Source: Biscogniauxia marginata (taxonomy: Eukaryota; Ascomycota; Sordariomycetes; Xylariales; Xylariaceae). Taken from it: DNA of 64,000 nucleotides. The DNA is taken from assembly GCA_022695795.1 (NCBI GenBank), contig MU404140.1, forward strand, positions 7,857 through 71,856. Reading direction: 5' to 3'. Below are positions 1-12,291 of the stretch, in pieces. The notes under the pieces are model-generated. The model was not told the origin of the DNA, ran no database searches, and saw nothing but the letters and a program-made list of their open reading frames with translations. Within the stretch, counting starts at the first letter, position 1, and each line of letters begins with the position of its first letter. Position numbers and translations under genes: made by a program.

Positions 1-112
1 TTTTAAACGTTCTTACTTTTTTAAACGTTCTTACTTTTTTAAACGTTCTTACTTTTTTAAACGTTCTTACTTTTTTAAACGTTCTTACTTTTTTAAACGT
101 TCTTACTTTTTT
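1..112. repeat. 18-bp tandem repeat, about six copies
   Basis: Six perfect copies of an 18-bp unit with core AAACGTTCTTAC plus a T-run begin at 5, 23, 41, 59, 77 and 95, and the array is cut by the window edge. It leads directly into AT-rich RIP-like DNA. The unit is not a TTAGGG telomere repeat. It may be a minisatellite inside heterochromatin; the sequence shows no function. Confidence 0.9.
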
Positions 113-1700
113 AATTCGTTTAAATTTTAAAAACTACGTTATAACATTTTTAAGCCCTTTTTTCGAATAAGATCACGTTAATAATATAAGCGAAATATAT
201 AAATAATAAATTTACAAATCTCTTTTTATAACCGGGAGATTTCCTTTTAACGATAAATAAAAATTGATTTTATTTAACGCTCTTAAAAAAGGAGTCGTTT
301 TTCCTTTAAGTTTAAGCGATTAAAAAAATCTAGGGGTATTTCGGAATTATTATATAGGCCTTTTTAGCGAACATATTTACTACATTTCGATAACTCTTTA
401 AGCGTTATAATACATAATAAGTTATACTTAAAATAATAAAAATAAAGTATAATATCGGTATTTATTTTATAACGATTAATTTGTAACGTAAGACTTTCGC
501 GCTTTTTTTCTTAACTTAAATACTAACGCTTAACGATATAATTACTAAATATAATAAGATTATAAAAAAGGAAATTAACTTATTAAAAGTAATTTTTAGG
601 AATAAAGATTTTAAAAGGAGAAAAATAGTGTTATAAACTATAAAATTAAAGGAGTTCTTTATTAAAGTGTTGAGATATAAACTAAAAATAATTAAACTAG
701 TTAATTTAATTTTTAATTATAATTTAATATCACGTAATTAAATTCCTGTTACTTTAAAATTTTAAGAAAATCTAATAAGTTAAATTTTTATAAATAAAAA
801 GATTTAACGGTATTTAATATATTAAAATAAGAAGTATAAAAAATAAAAGACAAGTATAAAAAAGGTAGAATCTCTTATGTAATTAATTTCTCGTTTTTTA
901 ATTATTAATTTAAAATTATAGTTACTCTTTAATATTATAATAAAAATACCTTAAAATCTCTTTAACGAACAAGACATTATAAATCTTTTAAACTAACCTT
1001 AATTCATTGTTACTTTTAAAACAAGAAAAATCCAGTACGTACTTACTTATGAAGTTAGCTAACTAGGAATACATAGGGAGGTTCGTCACAGTGCCTTATA
1101 TGCGAGTGGGTCACACAAGCGAGTAAACCACTTAATTTCTTATATAAAGTCGACATTTTCAAAAACTCATAACTTCGCACGTAAAAATCGTAAAAATCTC
1201 GAACCTTCTTTTCTAGTTATATAATTATATAACGTAACTAAATATAAAATTGAAAAAAAAATTAAAACTATTATACGTAAAAAGGAAACGCGAAAACCAA
1301 AAATTAAAATAAAACATACGGACCTTTTTATTAAGGGTTTAAATTTAAATTTTTTTAATTTTATATTTAACTCGCGATACTTTACGTAAATAGCGTTATA
1401 TGTTCTTAATTTTACCTGAGATAATATAATGCGGTTTTAATAACATTTTTCTCCTTGTTAAATCTTGAATTAAACTCTTTCATCGAGGCCGTTAATATAT
1501 AACTTTATTTGCCGATTAAGAGTTACTTAGAGATATCGTTAAAAGCTCGTTTATAATGTATAATAATACATATAAGCCATAAAATATTATGTAGATAATA
1601 AATATATATTTAACCTTGGTTCTAAGTCTATATTTAATAACGTTACATATTTAACAAGCCACTCGAAATTCTCTCGGTAAAAATATGTTAGATCACTAAC
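113..1700. other. AT-rich, RIP-mutated-looking island
   Basis: The stretch is extremely AT-rich and crowded with TA dinucleotides. Most remaining C residues lie in CG, CT or CC rather than CA, and no frame stays open for any useful length. This is the expected footprint of RIP on an old repeat. I cannot recognise the parent element. The island fades near 1.7 kb, where base composition returns to normal. Confidence 0.75.
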
Positions 1701-4700
1701 CACATCTTATCGTGACAAGTTTAGTCATTCGTGAATAGTGTTTTATTAGAGCAGGAAGCCATGTTTTATTCTAGGCATAGTCATAATTGATTGGAACGTT
1801 GCTCACAATACATATTTGAAAATTAAACTAACAAGTCCTATGACCTTTCACATTGAAACCCTATCGGATTGACTTCTTAAATAGAAGTGGAACCCCCCAA
1901 CTGTGCACATGGTTTGTTATAGGACCCGGAAATCTTAGTTTGGGAGGACATGAGAGACACTTGTGGATATGATTGTTGAAATATGGGGCTATACGACCCT
2001 TGTCACCTGTATCTACATATATGGGAGGGCTTCGCCCTCCTATCCAGACTCCCACCTTGAACTAATACACTTGATCCTATCCTCACATCTTCGTCTCATC
2101 TCAACAATGATGGATAATCTAGACAAGGTCTAAGATGTCAAAGCTGGGCCTTTCAAAGAGAGAAGGGGGTTGATATTTCGGGGGTTATAGTGTGGTGAAT
2201 TGTCGATGCCGCTGAATGGCTACGCGGCTAACGAGGGCATTACTATCCCAGCTATCAAATACAGAGCCATGTCAAGCCCACCGAATATGTCGTGACTCTC
2301 AATGCTGCATTATTTGTCCTCTAAACGGGTGTTTAAGAGTAGTTGGTGGAGTCAACTCGTCTTTGGTGAAGCGGTGGTATTGCATACCTCCGATATGCCT
2401 TAGTTAGAGGCCTAATAAGAATAATCCGTTATTTAACCCCTGGATATTATTTAGTTCTAAAACTGTGTGCCAGTCAAATGAAGGCTTAAGATCCGCTTGA
2501 CTCGCCGAATGGCCGCATAGACCATGGGAAAAGTATGAAGAAATGTACCAGGACCTAGTGACCACGACTTTGGATGTTATGAGACACGGCATATGATAGC
2601 TAACTAGGACTAAGTATATTTATTGACTTAGCGTTAGTGATTCAAGGAACATTTCTCTGTACTTTTGCGGAACAGGTAGCATCTTCGACCTTACAATAAA
2701 TGCTACTTAATATTTCTAACTTACACCTACATAATAGCAGTTTTGCTTTAAGGTCTTAGAATCGATGAATTAAAGGCTGGATTATCACTGAATTCCTACT
2801 TGAAAGGCTGCTATTCAATCGACAATGTAGAAAAGAAAGTGTTCCACCTTTTAAATTCGATTAAATAAGAACTTAGCTATAACCCACCTGGCTATGGCTT
2901 TATCAGGGGTTTAGCAGAGATTTTCTAACTTAATACTAATAGTTCCACTAAGGCGTACTTCTTAACTATAAATATGGACTATATAATCAGTATAGCTTCA
3001 ACATGAAGTTAGAGGTTGATATTAGTTAATATGGACTTCCTGAAATTACACCCCCCTCCCCCCTCCCCCTTTTTTTTTAATCCATTGTGCAATATCCCCA
3101 CCCTCTATACATACCTTTGATAGACTCATGAGATGGTCTTGTATTAGAACCAGTTTGCACGTTGTAATAAAAAGCAAGGTTAGTGCACGTACATCACATG
3201 AAAGTAAACTATGTCTCGTAACCAAGATTTTTACGATGCTGTAGCAGCAACTAACAAGAGTCCAGGACGAAAGAATGCTACCACTACTTACGACGTAGGG
3301 TAGACAGAGATTGATGAATGGATAACTACACGATAAGCATGGTGGTTGTGATACTCTTCATATGATACATTCGAAGTTCAACCCCATCATCACATCCATG
3401 CTTGGTGATTCTGTTCTAACTCCGCTATCTGCCTTGCTGTCTCGCGTTTAGCAACTATAATTAGCAATTCATTCCCATTACATTATATGTTGTTGAGTTT
3501 GAGTGAAAGTCTCCCGAAGGAGTTTCAGGCTTCTTCGGAGGACGGCCAGTATTTCTACCACTAGCTCAGCCCAATTTTTGGCGAAGGGATTATTCGCTGC
3601 TTCGTGTATCTGATTTTTCCACGAGATCATACGAGAACAACACATGGCCATCACTACAGTCACAATGGCTAGCCGATACAACGATAGTGACGTTGAAGCT
3701 TGACCTTCTAATTTACAGTTCCAAAACGAAGAATTTCACCACCTAGTTTCGCCTTCGAAGTGAACCTGAGGAACTTAGTGCCTTGCTGGACCTGGATTGG
3801 CATAACTTTAGTCGATTATATAAAATTGGTCTTCACGCTGTATCTGGATGTACTCGATGACGGCTACGATCGTGAGGCTTTAGTGACAGAGAGTAATAAC
3901 TTCAAGAATCAGTTGTTCTTCTTCTTTGGTTCTGTATTGCATGATTGCTCATTGCTGTCATCACTTGTGTGGTGACAAGTATCTTAACAGGCAGCATCGC
4001 CGCTTGAAATGGGACAAGTGCTGGCATCATTGGCCCACTCGCTGTAGTCGTCTCGCGGTCGACCTGGGCAACTAAATGAAATGGACTGGATTCAAAGGGC
4101 GGGGAGAGGAAATGAGATTCGAAGGGGGGCAAGAGAAGAAACTAGAGGCTTTGCTTATCTTGTAGGTGGGGGCTATAATCTAAACCAGGGTAGTAAAACG
4201 ACAATGGTTGCCTCGCTTCGCCTTGGACATGGTATAACCCATCGTTACATTGAGCCCCCTGGTTGTGGAATTTATTCTGCATTCCTCCGCATACTATGTG
4301 CAGCTACACCGACATGCCACTATGGATAATTCCCCAACGCTACAAATGCACTACAACAACTAAAGGTTGCTCAGCTGGAGGGTCAGCACGCTGCCTGACA
4401 AGCGAGCAAATTGTACCTTCTTCTCAATTAATTCCAAAAAAGAATTTTGACTCGGGTATATATCGGTGAGCCTATTGAGTTATATGTATGTATATGGAGC
4501 ATAACAGCTACGTAGTTGTAACGCTTATCAGAGTGGATCACCTCAAAGGACGCTGATAATTGTAGGTATTCCCAACCCCGTCGTAACACGTCACATCCTA
4601 CGAAAACCGCTCCGCCTAAGGGTCATGATTGGCAAACTAAAATTATATCATAGAAAATGAGGTGTATAGCATGAACACAGAGCCTCATAGTTAGCAAAAC

Positions 4701-5718
4701 TTAAAGGTATTTGATCTTCGAGTGGGGGGCTGTCTGGTTACGACCGCTGTATTTTGGACAGGGTGGTAATCACGACGATAGGTTCATTGGTGTAGTGTCT
4801 GCATGTAGATGTGCATTTAAATTATGTGAAAATTAAGTTTGTCATTTGATACCACACAAACATGTAGGATTGGCACGTTGCTATGATTTTTGAGCTTGCA
4901 ACATTTCCGTCTGTTCTTCACTTTCAATCGGTCGTACTTGATCTAATTAGATTATATCTGCGAAAATCAAGCGAAAGACAAAAATTTGAGGCTGAAATAC
5001 ACGCTAACCCCGAAGCAAGGTTGCTGTCGGCGAACTTATAAGCAGGCTGGCTCGTTCGCAGTTTAAGCTGAACGAAGTATTGAGCGATCGGCAACGCCTC
5101 AGCTGGTTCCATCTTGGCTAAGCATAGTAACGTGTCCTACACACCATCTTCGGCGGTAACGAAGAGAACAGTGAATGATCGCAATTTTCGAAGTTGAGCC
5201 TCTTCAAGCTGTTCCTGCCCATGCTCTCAAAAGAGCCTCGTCCACAATTAAGCCACCGCCCCCAAATGCTCCACCCATCCTGACTTATGGTAACATTCCG
5301 TACAGGTAATGATGAAGTTCTAATCCCGGTCTCAGCTTGTCAACTATTGGTTAAGCTCCTATACAACCATGCAGGTCTCGCCGAACTTGACACACTCCCG
5401 TGGGCTGTAGTCTGTTTCTTTCTCACGTCTTTCGCTACTGGACGAATACTATACCCTCAGCACCCCTCTCTGCATGTGCCTTAGCAGGCGAGGTTGAAGC
5501 CATGTCTTATGTGTTGAGTATCAATTCCCAATATTATTCGTGGCTCAGCCAAGCCTGAAATGAACAATGTGGTAATACTCGGACTCACTTTCGGTATGTC
5601 GGCTCACAAAGGTGAATGGCCAAGTTTATAAAGTGTGCTGTTATGCATTTATTTCCCCTCCTGTATTTATCATCTCAAGCATTCTTCAATTATATAAAGC
5701 TACCTTTTATATTTCAAA
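1701..5718. other. Intergenic, no supported gene
   Basis: About 4 kb with only short, broken reading frames. It contains the solo LTR described separately and a C/T-rich homopolymer tract near 3050-3080. Some fragments look faintly coding, for example around 3478-3681 on the minus strand, but none reaches a recognisable family. The last few hundred bases must hold the promoter of the CorA-like gene. Nothing else can be supported. Confidence 0.5.
1974..2106 (+). mobile_element. Solo LTR (133 bp) with perfect 5-bp target duplication
   Basis: The element starts TGTTGAAATATGG and ends CATCTCAACA, so its ends form the inverted pair TGTTGA/TCAACA with TG...CA termini typical of LTRs. It is flanked by a perfect direct repeat ATGAT at 1969-1973 and 2107-2111. 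A related copy lies at 53374-53504. There is no internal coding region, so it is a solo LTR left by recombination or a very small LTR-type element. It carries a central hairpin: GGAGGGC at 2024-2030, a 3-base loop, and GCCCTCC at 2034-2040. Confidence 0.85.
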
Positions 5719-8700
5719 ATGACTTCACAGAATTCGACAATTACTTGTTTAAGCTCAGAGAATCACAAACATCAGATAAAGGAACACTTGCTCCATTATC
5801 TCGGATGTCTCGAATTTTGCGACAGGGAGAGATTCTTCCATGTCGACAACTCCCTCTGGAAAGACGAGATTGATCACCAGATTGCTCTTGGCAGAACACA
5901 GCAGGATGCGAATGATTTAGTTCAAGAGAAGAGAATCGCTTGGAAGACTAACTGTGAAAGTGAACTACGGCGTATCGACTTCTTGCGGAAAACTCTTTCC
6001 AAAGACCTCTCCGAACATCACCTAGTAGACAAGCTGGAAGAGAGTAGATTGGAATGGCGCAACTCTGAAGAATGCGAGGCTAATATCCAAAAAGCCAGGC
6101 GATCCCATGTAGGGCACAAACAGCGAAACGTCCTTCCACCTGATGTCAGCAGCAGGGTAGATGAGGCCTATGAACCGGAAAAGGATGTTAATGTGCCCAT
6201 CATGCTGTTTGAAAACGGAAAAGGCGTGAATGATGGAGATAAGGAAGATAAACGCGTTTGGGGGACGTTCCCGAGCCAAAAGACCACTGTCGCCAATTTA
6301 TTCGATGGAGAATCCGACAAGAACCTGAAAAATAGCTTGCTACACAAAGACCGATACTCCGGAGAAGACGGCTGTACTGATCGTATCAGATACTATCATC
6401 TTCCAGCAAACAACATGAAGGTAATTGACTCCATACTCCATACTCCATACTCCGTGATCAACTGGCGGGTGTATGAACGTTTAACTAAGCTCTTGTTGGT
6501 AGTGGGTCGAAGTGAGTTACTGGCATGAAGAAAAGCAGCAGTAGCAGTTTCTTATTCTCCTTCTAGGAAACAATCAGTCGATATTTTGGAGACAAACGAC
6601 CCGATTATGAAGGGACACATCGTGAACTACAGAGGCTCAAGAAGACAAAAACATATATGGTACTTAGAGGGCCTTATTGGCGGAGTCAATTGCATGGCTA
6701 TGATAGCCAGCAAACACCCCCTCATGCCAGACACATGCGGCCGCTATGCACAACAGTATCCTCTTGTAAATATTCCTCTGCCTGGCGTCCTTATCGAGAA
6801 GCTAACGTACCAAAGCCACGGACGAAGCAGACTATCTCCCTAAAAATATGGTTTTATTCGTGAGTCCTATTAGATCACTCAACATTCTGCTGTTGAAACC
6901 TCACTCATAGAATAACAGATGCCGTATTTTCACTGGGATACCTCGAGGAAAAGGGGGCAATTTGCGGCGGAAATAAACAGCATCATGGCGCCGGCCAAAA
7001 AAAATGAATCACTGAATGGCCTTGTTCCAGTTACCAACCCCAAGATAGATGCAAATGGCCGTGTGCAGGTGAAAAATGCACTAGGACGATACCTTCTCGA
7101 TGCAGCAAGGCTTTACGAAGGCATGGCCAATTATCGTGATAAATTGCTGCTGCGCAAATATTTGAACCAAGATCCCCCTATGCACCCACGTCGGACACTT
7201 GATCAGGCCTTCTACTGGACGCTCAACTCGACTAGACAGCGAGATAGAGACCAAGTCGTATATCGCGGCACGACAACTTTGCCAGAAGATTTCCACTCGT
7301 TCAATCGCGAGACGAAAAAATGGACGCATCACGAGGCCTTTGGAATACAGGGGCCCTGCGATGAATGCAAGTCGAATATTCAGAAAGTCTCTCGAGTTGT
7401 CATGGTCGACCAACTTTGGATGTGGATTCTTGACGAGAAGACAGTTATCACGTGTTTTCCGAAACGATATGGCGCCAACAAGCATGACTCTTCAGGTGTT
7501 CACAAGTCTATCAGACTTCGCCTCCAAGACAACAGCCCGGATCAGATACGCACCGTATTTGATCTAGCACTCATCATCATTGATGAATGCTCCAACACGT
7601 TTTTTGACCGGACTAAGACTATGGATAAACAACCGCAGGTGATCGACACATTCTCCAAAGCCATCGGCAATGTCGTGAGTTCATAGCATACATAACATGC
7701 AGGACCAGTAAGATGCTGACACCAACGGAAAGATGCATAAACAAACAGCAGCGTTCGAGAGATTGTGGCGTTGGACCGACAAAGCCGGCGATATCTACCG
7801 ATCAAGAAGCGACGATGATACATCTGACCTGCACGTCCCGCTACTTGACATCAATCCCGAGGGCAAGCTCGAGCGAGAAATCAAGGACATCATTGAGGAG
7901 CTAGATATTATGCTTCACATAACCAAGACTCACAGGGATATCCTCAAGAGCTTCGTAGTCAACGCTGAGCATATATTAGATCCGTTCGGGACCTTCGGGC
8001 AGGAAAGCAAACGCCCGATGACGAGCCAGAACTTGTGGATGATATCCCGACGCAATGAGGAACGTATTAGCAGCCCGGCCAGCGGCAGAGACCATGATTA
8101 TGGTCTCGAAGACCATAAGCGCCGGGAAGATTACCACTGGTTCAAGACTAACGCCGACGAACGGTATGCGAGCGTTGTCGACCGCATCGAAGAGCTCGAG
8201 GAGCTGCGATCCAGCGCCATGAACACGGCTGATAGCGTAAAGTGCTCCCCTTTCTCTCACCTCCCAAGAATTCCACAACTTGCTCTTTTAGCCGACTGAC
8301 GCTGCTCGTAGGTCAAGGATCTTCTCGAGCTGAAGCAACAGCAGGCCAGCGTGGTGCAAGCCTGGCAATCAGTGAAGCAGTCCGAGGAGTCTATCAAGCA
8401 GGGCAGGTCTATCATGATGTTCACACTCGTCACGATCGTCTTTGTAAGTTCGATATTTTCAACCACGCCCACCCGCCATTTTCAAATCATCTCGTAAGCT
8501 AACAATGAGCACAACATAGCTCCCCCTTTCTTTCCTGTCAAGCATCTTCGGCATGAACAACCTCGAGTTCTCGGACAACTCGTGGCACATCCGCGACGAA
8601 CTCCGACTAATGTGTATGCCACGCCACACCTTCCCACCAAAACAGCAAAACACTAACCCACCTCTCCTAGTCACTATATCCGCAGGCGTCATCCTCCTCA

Positions 8701-9155
8701 GCTTGATCTTCGCCTTTAGTGCGTGGATCCGCGCGGGGATATGGTACGGATACAAGTGCCTGGGGACCACCTTCGTGGTGCGCACGGGGCTGTACGACCT
8801 ATGGCTGGATATGGGGCTGCCTAGCAAGAAGATCCACCATAGCGCGGCGGTCTTCGCGAACCAGCTGAAGGAGAAACAGCGGAAGGCACGGTTCGAGCGG
8901 CGGCGCGCGGAGCGGGCCAAGAAGGACCGGTCGTCGGCGCGGGCAAACGGCAATAGCTCCGGGGACCAGATCTCGACCGCGTCCACGAGGTTGGCGTCGA
9001 ATGAATCGAATAACGTGTCGGCAGCGGAGACGAGGAACGGAGACGCGCGGCCAGCGTGGTCCACACGGGAGATACTAGTCTCATGTGTCACAAATAGGCT
9101 ATGGAGCCGGGGCGACAGGAGCGATGTTGAGGCTGGAAATGCTAGTGCTCAATAA
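5719..9155 (+). CDS. CorA-like Mg2+ transporter family protein, 8 exons, 971 aa
   Basis: Likely divalent-cation (Mg2+) channel of the CorA superfamily. Predicted exons are 5719-6420, 6567-6765, 6816-6859, 6919-7674, 7733-8236, 8312-8443, 8520-8613 and 8671-9155; all junctions are GT-AG and keep frame. The short 50-bp intron at 6766-6815, with a GCTAAC branch site, is needed to join ...NMVLF to MPYFHWDT. The signature GMN falls at about residues 790-792, directly after a first membrane helix (about 768-789). A second helix follows at about 811-832, then a basic cytosolic tail. The long soluble N-terminal part has the HPRRTLDQ and MPYFHW blocks seen in large fungal CorA-like proteins. The start ATG at 5719 is the first good one in frame, but an upstream exon cannot be excluded. 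It converges on the prenylcysteine oxidase gene, with ends 98 bp apart. Family call is firm; substrate is inferred. Confidence 0.88.
6428..6453 (+). repeat. Short 7-bp tandem repeat in CorA intron 1
   Basis: Three and a half copies of ACTCCAT lie just inside the first intron of the CorA-like gene. It is a small intronic microsatellite that may vary in length between strains. Confidence 0.8.
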
Positions 9156-9253
9156 TTAAACCTATCCAAAACCGGGTTGATATAAAAGTAAACCATAGAT
9201 ATATAACACAGTCCATAGTCTAGGCTAGTCTACTTTGTCCAAATTTGATTTGT

Positions 9254-11335
9254 TCAAAGTTCCTCTTCGCCCGACACCGGGCGACCATACTCCTCTGCTG
9301 TCTTCTCCTGCTGTTCTGCCAAGACATTCTGGTCTGCATCCTCCACCACCGCTTCCTCACCACTACCCGCAACAGAGTGCGAGACACCCAAGTAGTCGTC
9401 TACAATCAAGCGTGCGACATTCATCCCCATCAACGCGCTAGTCTCCATCGTGGAGATGAAGCTCTCGATACCGGAGGTGTAGTATAGCCCGTCCCGAAGA
9501 ATGGGGTCCTGGAAAGTGACACGTGGTAGCTTCTGCGGGTACGGATGGAACACAGTCGGGTGGTACCAGGAAATAGGCTCCACGGCGGCCTCTCCGTCGT
9601 CAGAACCGGGCTGTTGCCCCACAAAAGTCTCCGGAACCTCGACCCCGAGGAGCCGCGACAAGAATTCCGGCGTCACCTTCTCGGGCGAGAAGATCTTGTA
9701 CACGTACTCGGTGCGCTGGGTCCGCGGGTTCGTGACGACCTTCACGAGCGTGGCCGAGAAGAAGCCGGCCTTTCCGGCACCAGACGCGGGGTCGTCCTCC
9801 GGCCCCAGAGTCGTGAGCACCGAGATGGGCACCTTGTCCGTGCCGGGCTCGAGACCGAAAAAGGCTGGGCTGAACCGGTAGGAGGTCGCGAATAGTGTCA
9901 CGTGCAACGTCGCATAGGGGATCTTGTCGATCGGGTGCTTGATCAGGTCCGCGGCGTGAGATATCTTGCTAAATTGGTAGGGCGTCGCGATGACAACATC
10001 ATCGAAGGCGACTGGGTGGTGGTGCTTCTCTGCATCCACTCCGTTCCCCTTTGCCGTCTTGATCACATACTTGGGATGCCCGGAGCCCGGCTTATCAGTT
10101 GAGATGGATGTAACCGGAGAGTTCAAGTACACATGCGCGCCTGAGTCTTTTACCATATGCGAGAAGATCTGCCAGTTGCCCCCCCGGACAGCAACGGCGC
10201 CCTCTGGGGCCATGGCCACCATTGTCCCTAGACCGTGGATGTACGGTAGGTTGGATGCATAGTTGACCCGGGTGCTCGCTTGGACTATGTCGTGCGCGAA
10301 GGGCCCGTCGAGCTGCAGGATAAGATATTAATAAAGAGTAGGCAGGGGAGATGGAATTGAACTGGATATGTATGCACATATGTGATGTCGCGCGGGACTT
10401 ATGAGTCTGCTTACTTTGTTCTCGGCGAGGAACTGCTGCCCCGTGAACCCCGTGATTTTGACGAGACCGAGTTCGTATGCCCGCGTAGATAAGGACCGGA
10501 ACGGGAAGTTTGGTGCATGGTAAAGCTGAAGGAACGTAGCGACCGTTTCCTGGACGAGGCGGCGCGTATAATATGGCGCAGAACCGTAACGCCAGAGCAG
10601 CTTTGCAATGTTCCACCACTGCGACGACAGGGGTTAGTATTTTGCCTTTCCCACGCAGCAGGAATGTTTTAGGGTTGAAAGTAGTCGTCGAGGAATAGGG
10701 AGTACTGATAACGGCCATTGAACAAGACAAGAATAATAAGATAAAATATGAAAATTACTTACGCCCCACGAGCGTGAGTCCTGCTCATACACAAACCGCT
10801 CGCCGTCCCAGATGCCTAGGATGCCGTCCTCATCAGAACCCGGGTCTTTCAGCGGCAGACCGAACGTCCGCGTCGCGTTGTATAAGATATAGTTGAACTC
10901 GACAAAGATCGAGGCCCCCAGCTCGACAGGCTCTAGCGGATTGTCGTACACGTCCACGGTTAGCGTACGTCCGCCGATGCGGTCTGTCCGCTCAAAAAGC
11001 GTGATGTTGAGCACGACATCTTCCTCATCAGCGTACTTGCGCAGATGGTATGCCGCCGAGGAGCCAGCGGCGCCGGCGCCTATTTGCACGAATTCGTGTC
11101 AGTACTTTTATGAGGACGGATGAAACAATGTTTCTTAAAATATACACTCGTGACATGCGTAGACACCGGCGTTTAAGCTATCTCTGTCTAATATACATAA
11201 GAATGACAACTAACCAATGATGGCGACTTGCTTCACATGCTTGGAGCCATGCGTTACATCAGCCGTCCCGGCAACCTGGGATGCGACGAGATGGGAGAAA
11301 AGACAAGGAAAAGCAAACAAACGACTGATAAACAT
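9254..11335 (-). CDS. Prenylcysteine oxidase (FAD-dependent), 4 exons, 566 aa
   Basis: Predicted to cleave the thioether of prenylcysteine released during turnover of prenylated proteins, giving cysteine, a prenyl aldehyde and H2O2. Exons on the minus strand run 11335-11215, 11079-10763, 10618-10415 and 10312-9254, with consistent phases. Residues 1 to about 25 form a signal peptide, as expected for a vacuolar or secreted enzyme. The dinucleotide-binding motif GAGAAG falls at residues 41-46, followed by an acidic/GGR region (FERTDRIGGRT) and VELGASIFV, characteristic of the prenylcysteine lyase family. The second intron has a clear ACTAAC branch site. The gene lies 15 kb from the terpenoid cluster and is a housekeeping gene, so I do not assign it to that pathway. 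Confidence 0.9.
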
Positions 11336-12291
11336 TGTGTTTCGTTTTACGACGGTTTCATCGTTTATGTACCAGAGTTGAATCTAAGATGAAAGTTGGA
11401 GATGGATTGTCGTTGTTCTGGATCCATCAAATATTATCGAAGAGGAAGATGGATGGCCTGATGTGACGGGGGAGTGGCTAAGGTTGTCTGACATTGGATC
11501 GATGGACCCGACGACCGAGTGTGCCGCAGTGAATGCTGATGCAAGCAAGCCACAGTTTGGCCCAGCCCATGGCTACCTACGGTGGGCCGTTAGCAAGGCA
11601 CCTCGAGAGGTACCAAGACTTTCCCATCCATTGGAAACCGAGCTCGGGTACGGCGCTTATTTGCTACAAGTCCACCAACTTATACGACCTACACCTTGTT
11701 TTTAAGCTGACAAACTTTTTCCATCGGGCTTGGTACATTTATGTTCATCCGCACTAGGAGGAGGAAGAATAATTTTAGTTTATGAACTCGGTTTGCTTGC
11801 GTTTGTCTCGGCTAAAGATACATATGGAATAATACCTACATTGGTGCATTGGTATTGGAATGGCCACACCTGCAGCCAATGATTGAGCGGTTAAATCCTG
11901 CCCCTCCAGAAGGTACCGCACTACCGGCCCATGATGCGAGCCTCGCTGCAACTTCATTGGTACACATCCTACCCACGTATGTACCCGTCCCGTCGAACAA
12001 GCACAAATAACCTTGTGGCTGGTGTAAGTCAGGTCGAGGGGGAGGGACACGCTCACCGTACCTTAGGTTAGGTACACGTCAAATAGGCTTTTGCTTCAAT
12101 GCATTTGGAACCTACCTACACACAATCTCTCGTGGGGTAGCAATTCCACTCCGGGACCAACCTCTCTTTTCCATGTCCGAATCGAGAACTCGTCGTCTTT
12201 CATAAGCCTCGAGCCATGTCCATATCCCAGCTGCGCCCTCTTTAACCTGAACCTGCCATAACGGCCCAACCCGACTTTCCTCTAGTACACA
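11336..12291. other. Divergent intergenic region
   Basis: About 950 bp separates the start of the prenylcysteine oxidase gene (minus) from the start of the 2EXR gene (plus), so it must hold both promoters. Only short frames are present, and no TATA-like element or repeat stands out. Confidence 0.6.

Noticed and set aside
1..112. Chromosome end or CRISPR-like array
   Set aside because: The 18-bp unit has no spacers and does not resemble a telomere repeat; it is a plain tandem repeat.
6766..6918. Frameshift or pseudogenisation of the CorA-like gene
   Set aside because: A first model left exons 2 and 3 out of phase, but a 50-bp intron at 6766-6815 with a GCTAAC branch site restores the frame and the conserved NMVLFMPYFHWDT block.
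9254..11335. Prenylcysteine oxidase as part of the terpenoid pathway
   Set aside because: It is separated by CCT6, a 2EXR gene and a 10-kb desert, and has a conserved housekeeping role.
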